Shown here in pieces: positions 59,486-64,000 of a stretch of 64,000 bases of DNA (its first letter is position 1; each line of letters starts with the position of its first letter). This DNA comes from Streptomyces sp. NBC_01296 (GTDB lineage Bacteria > Actinomycetota > Actinomycetes > Streptomycetales > Streptomycetaceae). The notes below the pieces were generated by a model that saw only the letters and a list, made by a program, of their open reading frames with translations, ran no database searches and was not told the DNA's origin. The stretch covers positions 372,001 to 436,000 of the forward strand of contig NZ_CP130720.1 of assembly GCF_035984415.1 (NCBI RefSeq), in the 5' to 3' direction. The translations under genes were made by a program, and so were the position numbers.

Positions 59486-60721
59486 TCAACGTTGTTGCCG
59501 GGTCTGAACCCGCCAGCTGACCACAGCAGCCGTCATGATCAGCACAGGGACGAGCATGAGCGCCGTCGGGCTTCCTTTCGCATCGGCGAGATGAGCGAAC
59601 ACGGCTGCCCCTGCCGCACCGCCGGCCATGTCGAGGGTACTGAGCCAGGACATGGTTTCGGTGACCTGCCCAGCTGGGGCCAGATCGCCTCCCGAGGTGC
59701 GCACGACGGCAAAGAGCGACCCGATGACAAGGCCGGCGACCGGGCACACCATGAGGACCGCCATCGGGGAAAGCCGGGCGGCCACAGCCAGGGCAGCACA
59801 TCCGAGGGCGAACAGGCCGAGCAGGACCGGAAGCGCGAGCCCACGCGGCAGCCGCTTCGTGGCCATACCCAGAATAAGACTTCCCACAACGCTGCCAACC
59901 GCAAGGCTGCCCAGATACAAGCCGGTCAGTTCGGCCGCGTGCACCTGCCGCGCGTAGACCGGCAGCACCACGTCCATGGCCGTCACCGCCATGACGAAGA
60001 GCGCATCGGCGGCCAGCAGGCGACGCAATGGCGACGACATCAATGGCCCCAGCCAGTGCCCAGCCGCAGCCGAAGGCACGAGGACAACAGAAGCGTTGAC
60101 CACCACCAGTGCGACGGTGATGACCGTCATCGCCGTGATGGCCGCATACGGCAGGAGAGGCGAGAACGACAGGCTGAGCCAGCCGGCGAGCACCGGACCG
60201 ACGATCAGCGCGGCACCCATCATGGAAGCGTCGAGCGCCATGGCCGTGTCCAGCGTGGTGCTGGTGGTGACGCTGTGCCAGACAGAACGCATCATGACCG
60301 CGACGGGTGGAGCACTCGCGCCGACGGCTGCGGCCAGTGAGCAGACCGCTGTGGCGCTGCCGCCGCTCCGCACCGTCGCGATCACGGCGATGGTGGCGGA
60401 CAGATGAGCAGCAAGGCAGCAGAGCAGGACCGGGCGGACCGGATGGCGGTCGATGAGCCGTCCGCGCAACGGCGCGGTCAACCCCTGGCCGAGAGCGGAG
60501 CAGCTCACCGCCAGTCCCGCGGTCCCATACGAATAGGCGCTGCTGACCAGGAGCAGCATGCTCAGGCTGGTCATACTCGCGGCCAGCTTCGACGCCATGC
60601 CGATGACGGCCATCCGCCAGAAGCCGGGCACCTGCATCAATGTCCGGTAGTTGGCAAAGAACCGATACGGGGCCGGGTGGCCTGGTCTTGTGACGGCGGG
60701 CGTGGTGCGTGCTCGGCTCAC
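59486..60721 (-). CDS. MFS transporter co-expressed with MerR B
   Basis: 411 aa from GTG 60721, which overlaps the MerR B stop (GTGA) and is preferred over the much longer open frame. About 12 hydrophobic segments: MQVPGFWRMAVIGMASKLAA, LVSSAYSYGTAGLAVSCSAL, GLTAPLRGRLIDRHPVRPVL (the motif A loop), GAALIVGPVLAGWLSLSFSP, LGLFALGCAALAVAARLSPM. Homologues in MerR-MFS pairs are drug exporters. The MerR protein probably senses the exported compound. Confidence 0.9.
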   Translation of the reverse strand: MSRARTTPAVTRPGHPAPYRFFANYRTLMQVPGFWRMAVIGMASKLAASMTSLSMLLLVSSAYSYGTAGLAVSCSALGQGLTAPLRGRLIDRHPVRPVLLCCLAAHLSATIAVIATVRSGGSATAVCSLAAAVGASAPPVAVMMRSVWHSVTTSTTLDTAMALDASMMGAALIVGPVLAGWLSLSFSPLLPYAAITAMTVITVALVVVNASVVLVPSAAAGHWLGPLMSSPLRRLLAADALFVMAVTAMDVVLPVYARQVHAAELTGLYLGSLAVGSVVGSLILGMATKRLPRGLALPVLLGLFALGCAALAVAARLSPMAVLMVCPVAGLVIGSLFAVVRTSGGDLAPAGQVTETMSWLSTLDMAGGAAGAAVFAHLADAKGSPTALMLVPVLIMTAAVVSWRVQTRQQR

Positions 60722-61668
60722 CGCTGCGGTATCCGGGTACGGAGTGCCGCGGTGGACCAGGTGAGCGCGGGCGCCAGACTCCCGGGTGCCGGCCAGCCGT
60801 TGACAGTGGCCAGCAACGACAGGTACCGGTCCCGGCGCGGGTCGTTCATCTGCTCCAGCCGGTCGGCAAGGCGCCGGTAGACAGCAAGGGGATCGTGTGA
60901 GGCCGGGCAGCCGAGGATACGTGCATAGTGGGCCGCGAGTGCGGTCACGATCGGCTCCGCTTCGGCCGAGTCCGGCTCGACACCGGCCTCGAGAGCCTGT
61001 GTCACCTGGGCCCGGACGGCTTCGGCGAGGATGGGGGGCAGACCCGTGGCGTCGTCCGGGGCCCGGTCGGCCGCCAGGTCTTGGGCCATGCCGTGCAACG
61101 TGGCGCGGAAATCGTGGTCTTGGAACAGCTCGGCCAGCTCCACCCATGCCTCGATCTGCTCGGGTTCGGGGTCCTCGGGCAGCTCGGGTGTCAACGAGCG
61201 AGTGACCGCCGCGAACGCGGGATGATCATGCAGGCCGTCGAACACTGCACCGAGGAAGTCGTCGATCAGACACTGCCGCTCGGCTTCCGACAGACATGCC
61301 AGCTTGTGCATGAGCTCCATCTCCTGGGAAGTCGAGCCGCGCCGGGCCACCGCCGTCAGCACAGCGCGGCGCTGCCGCAGGACCCGGATCTGCACCTCCA
61401 GTGCTTCGGCATGCGTGGCCGCGACGTCCGTCAGCGAGACCTCCCGGTCCATGACCTTGCGGATCGTGGCCAGGTCGATTCCCAACTCGCGCAGCGTGCG
61501 TACGAGTTCGATGCGCGCGATGGCATCGGCACCATACCGGCGGTATCCGGCAGGGGTGCGGTCGGTCGGTGGCACGATCCCGGTGTCCGCGTAGAACCGG
61601 ATGGCCTTCACCGTCAGACCCGTCCGTCGAGCCAGGTCACCGATCGAATAGAGCGTCTCGCCGTTCAT
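60718..61668 (-). CDS. MerR-family regulator B
   Basis: 316 aa, ATG 61668.  HTH: LYSIGDLARRTGLTVKAIRF, GIVPPTDRTPAGYRRYGADA, ARIELVRTLRELGIDLATIR. Effector domain helices: SEAERQCLIDDFLGAVFDGL, EQIEAWVELAELFQDHDFRA, RYLSLLATVNGWPAPGSLAP. Paralogue of MerR A (same length, HTH nearly identical). First gene of an operon with the MFS exporter. Confidence 0.93.
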   Translation of the reverse strand: MNGETLYSIGDLARRTGLTVKAIRFYADTGIVPPTDRTPAGYRRYGADAIARIELVRTLRELGIDLATIRKVMDREVSLTDVAATHAEALEVQIRVLRQRRAVLTAVARRGSTSQEMELMHKLACLSEAERQCLIDDFLGAVFDGLHDHPAFAAVTRSLTPELPEDPEPEQIEAWVELAELFQDHDFRATLHGMAQDLAADRAPDDATGLPPILAEAVRAQVTQALEAGVEPDSAEAEPIVTALAAHYARILGCPASHDPLAVYRRLADRLEQMNDPRRDRYLSLLATVNGWPAPGSLAPALTWSTAALRTRIPQR

Positions 61669-61674
61669 GCCCCC

Positions 61675-61705
61675 ACCCTCACATCTCCCCTTACCGGAGA
61701 CTCAA
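61675..61705 (-). promoter_or_regulatory. MerR B promoter/operator
   Basis: Minus strand: TTGAGT (61705-61700), 19-base spacer with dyad TCTCC-N7-GGAGA (61684-61700), then GAGGGT and GGGGGC before ATG. 20 of 22 positions match the MerR A site. Confidence 0.65.
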
Positions 61706-61799
61706 GCCTCACGAACACCACGCCGCCCTACTCAGAGCAACCCGACCACAGCAACAAGCAGCGCAGGTCAGACAGCTGACGCTCCCGGGCGCTGCAGAG

Positions 61800-62110
61800 A
61801 TTCAGCGATCTCCTCGACCTGGCTCTGGTACGTCGTGGGGCGCCGGAAGTCCTCGTCGTCAGGACTGAGCAAGCGGGACGGCCTCCCGCCCACCGAGGGT
61901 CCAAGCAGGCCAAGCCGATCTCGTTGAACCAGTGGATCACGTCGCGGACGATGTCCTCGTCGGCCTGGACCCGAACTGGTGCTGCCCCGGCGCACGATCT
62001 GCTGCAGCCGCTGGCCTTCCTGGCCGGTCAGTCTGCGCACACGGACAGGCTCGGCCACCGCGCCTCCGACGGTCGGATCGGACGTCACCGCACATCCAAC
62101 CGCACCGACC
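61800..62110 (-). pseudogene. IS630-family transposase, N-terminal fragment
   Basis: EPVRVRRLTGQEGQRLQQIV with RRGST, then after an indel DTVRDVIHWFNEIGLACLDP-like text (seen: VIHWFNEIGLACLDPRWAGG, RPRLLSPDDEDF in adjacent frames). This is the HTH region of IS630 transposases. The catalytic DDE domain is absent. Confidence 0.75.
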
Positions 62111-62377
62111 ACAAGCCCGGCGAACCAACCCGGTCAGAGCACTAGTTGTCGTCGGTTGTCCTCCCTAAGGGGGAGGGGACTACGCGTGGACGGGCGCTTC
62201 CGTCCCGGAAGCCCCGGCGGATACGCGGATCTTGGGGATGAATCTCGGCCACGCGTCCGGATTTCAGGTGGTACGTGCGGGGGACGGAAGATCGTTCTTG
62301 GGAGGGTCCCGGTCTGACCCGCTCGTCCAACACAGTCGATGCACAAGCGATTTCACCCGACGAACGGGACCACGCGC

Positions 62378-64000
62378 ATGAAACATCTCGCACGGCTGCT
62401 CGCCACCTCCGGGCTCCTCGCCGCCGCCCTTCCCGGGCTGGCGGCGCCATCGGCCTCCGCCGCCCCGGCCCCGGCGTACCTGCGACAGACGCCGGCCTGG
62501 CACCGCTGCAGCCCCGATCGGCCGGCGGCGTACGAGTGCGCCACCCTCAAGGTGCCGCTCGACTACCAGCGTCCCGAAGGGCGCACCCTGAACCTCGCCA
62601 TATCCCGGATGAAGAGCGAGAACCCCGCCAAGCGTCGTGGCGTCCTCCTCCTCAACCCCGGCGGCCCCGGGACCTCGGGTCTCTACCGGCCGATACGGAC
62701 GAATGCCGAGATGCCCAAGGACGTCCGCGACCGCTACGACCTCGTCGGCTTCGACCCGCGCGGCGTCGGCGAGAGCAGCCCGATCGAGTGTGGTGATCTG
62801 AGCGAAGCGGAGGTGGGCGTCGGCGGGGCGTACCGGCCCGAGACCTTCGCCTCGGACGTGTCCTGGGCGCGCGGAATCGCCGACAAGTGCCGTGAGAAGT
62901 CGGGCGATGTGATTCCGTACATCACCACCCGCAACACGGCGCGCGACATGGATGTCATCCGCGCCGCACTCGGGGAGCGGACGGTCTCGTACCTGGGCTA
63001 CTCGTACGGAACGTACCTCGGCGCGGTGTACTCCCAGATGTTCCCGGAGCGCACCGACCGGTTCGTCCTGGACAGCGGCGTGGACCCGGGGCGCGTCTGG
63101 CGCGGCATGATCCAGGCGTGGGGGACCGAAGCCGAGCCCGCCTTCGAGCGGTGGACGCGGTGGGCGGCGGAGCGCTCGGACACTTATGGGCTCGGCGCCA
63201 CGCCCGAGGCGGTCTCGGCCACCTTCTGGGCGCTGGTGGCGCGGGCCGACCGGGACCCGATCATCCACTACGGGGAGAAGATGACGGGTGACGACATCAG
63301 GGCCGACCCGTCGCTCTTCTTCGATCCCCACGGTGCCTCGGCCGTCGTCAAGTCCATCAAGGCATCGGCCGACAAGGCGCCCCAGCCGCCGGGTGGCACC
63401 GCTCCGGGTGGCATGGCTCCGGGTGGCACCGATCCGGGCGCGAGCGGGAAGGGCGTCGACAGGAAGGGGCCCGGCGCGCAGTCACCGCTCGGCGGCGTCC
63501 GGGCCGCCGGCCCGGGCGTCGACGCGGGAGGGGCGTCGGAAGGTCCGGACGCCGTCCCCGCCAGCAACGCCACCGCCGTGTACTGGGCCGTGGTGTGCGG
63601 GGACACGGACAACTGGCCCCGCGATCCGGAGCAGTACGCGCGGGACGCGGCGCGGGACAAGGTGAAGCACCCGCTGTACGGGGACTTCGCGTCGAACATC
63701 AAACCGTGCGCCTTCTGGCAGCGGCCGCTGGAGCCCGCCACGCCCATGAAGACCCGGGCCGATGTCCTGACCGTGCAGAACGAGTGGGATCCGATGACCC
63801 CGCTCGGCACCGGCCAGGGGCTGCACCAGGCGCTCAAGGGGTCGCGGATGGTGCTGGCGCTGGGGGGTGAGGGGCATGGTGTGTATCTCTCCAACCCCAC
63901 GGCCTGCGCCAACATACCCGTCAACGCATACCTGTCGACGGGACGGCTGCCCGCGAAGGACGTGACCTGCCACAACCCGCCGCCCACCCCGGATCCGGAG
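62378..64000 (+). CDS. secreted S33/TAP-like peptidase (runs off window)
   Basis: 541 codons without stop up to the edge, ATG 62378. Signal peptide HLARLLATSGLLAAALPGLA, cleavage near SASAAPA. Alpha/beta-hydrolase motifs: VLLLNPGGPGTSG (oxyanion), YDLVGFDPRGVGES, YLGYSYGTYLGAVYSQMF (nucleophile Ser in G-Y-S-Y-G), LTVQNEWDPMTPL (Asp) and GEGHGVYLSN (His). The C-terminal TAP-like segment CANIPVNAYLSTGRLPAKDV is present, so little is missing. A Pro/Gly-rich insertion lies near residue 335. It likely removes short peptides from extracellular protein N-termini. Confidence 0.93.
   Translation, partial: MKHLARLLATSGLLAAALPGLAAPSASAAPAPAYLRQTPAWHRCSPDRPAAYECATLKVPLDYQRPEGRTLNLAISRMKSENPAKRRGVLLLNPGGPGTSGLYRPIRTNAEMPKDVRDRYDLVGFDPRGVGESSPIECGDLSEAEVGVGGAYRPETFASDVSWARGIADKCREKSGDVIPYITTRNTARDMDVIRAALGERTVSYLGYSYGTYLGAVYSQMFPERTDRFVLDSGVDPGRVWRGMIQAWGTEAEPAFERWTRWAAERSDTYGLGATPEAVSATFWALVARADRDPIIHYGEKMTGDDIRADPSLFFDPHGASAVVKSIKASADKAPQPPGGTAPGGMAPGGTDPGASGKGVDRKGPGAQSPLGGVRAAGPGVDAGGASEGPDAVPASNATAVYWAVVCGDTDNWPRDPEQYARDAARDKVKHPLYGDFASNIKPCAFWQRPLEPATPMKTRADVLTVQNEWDPMTPLGTGQGLHQALKGSRMVLALGGEGHGVYLSNPTACANIPVNAYLSTGRLPAKDVTCHNPPPTPDPE

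Noticed and set aside
62155..62185. CCTCCC/GGGGAGG hairpin near 62160
   Set aside because: Short imperfect stem, and no intact gene ends here for it to terminate.
1..64000. tRNA, rRNA, prophage attachment site or biosynthetic gene cluster
   Set aside because: No cloverleaf or rRNA sequence was recognised. Isolated P450, radical-SAM and cupin pieces are fragments, not a cluster.

Overview
The window reads as Streptomyces or a close high-GC actinomycete. GC is very high with strong third-position G/C bias, many genes start at GTG, and the families are typical: an Hsp18 with a divergent HTH regulator, DUF2267, a TIGR03118 protein, DUF6193, YagTSR-type molybdenum oxidase, an S33/TAP-like secreted peptidase and MerR proteins of about 315 aa. 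No rRNA, tRNA or CRISPR array was seen. Operons of two to five genes alternate with stretches of broken genes and transposase stubs, which suggests a chromosome arm or other accessory region. Genes of 500-700 codons are intact while many short conserved genes carry one or more frameshifts. I therefore read most breaks as real decay, but cannot exclude assembly indels without reads.

Layout. 0-6.3 kb: start of a MurE-like gene (cut by the edge), a decayed secreted HNH nuclease, then an HxlR/MFS pair between two 29-bp direct repeats next to a serine-recombinase stub, a decayed secreted protein and a tiny LuxR-type HTH protein. 6.3-10.7 kb: MFS and IS5 remnants, then a cold-shock protein, DEAD-box helicase, CBS protein and small ORF, each group closed by a strong hairpin. 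10.9-12.0 kb: a long untranslated leader with its own promoter, an imperfect 41-nt duplication and a terminator hairpin, followed by a MerR-type gene. 12.5-15.7 kb: DUF2267 genes (one broken), Hsp20/Hsp18 with divergent regulator and palindrome, a STAS protein and a histidine-kinase stub. 15.8-19.6 kb: complete three-subunit molybdenum hydroxylase operon.

19.7-31 kb: GNAT, P450, ECF sigma, TetR/DHFR, radical-SAM, EfeB and EfeO remnants and a 711-bp ISL3-type mini-element, interleaved with intact genes (MerR/carboxylesterase pair, membrane protein, secreted papain-like protease operon). 31.1-34.6 kb: the most coherent functional unit, a BlaI-M56 sensor/repressor pair divergent from DedA-PAP2-PAP2, with three BlaI-type palindromes. 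34.7-37.8 kb: an HAD-GT20 fusion enzyme translationally coupled to a small ORF. 38-42.3 kb: small secreted proteins, a mosaic of gene fragments and a secreted TIM-barrel protein.

43-51 kb: a three-gene sigma-factor operon, an APC transporter, a methyltransferase, a beta-propeller protein and a MarR pair with a perfect 19-bp palindrome. 51-57 kb: DinB protein, Tn3 and IS5 stubs, amidase and a TIGR03118 protein. 57.4-61.7 kb: two paralogous MerR operons (one with an MFS exporter) sharing nearly identical promoter/operators. 61.8-64 kb: IS630 stub and the start of a secreted peptidase that runs off the window.
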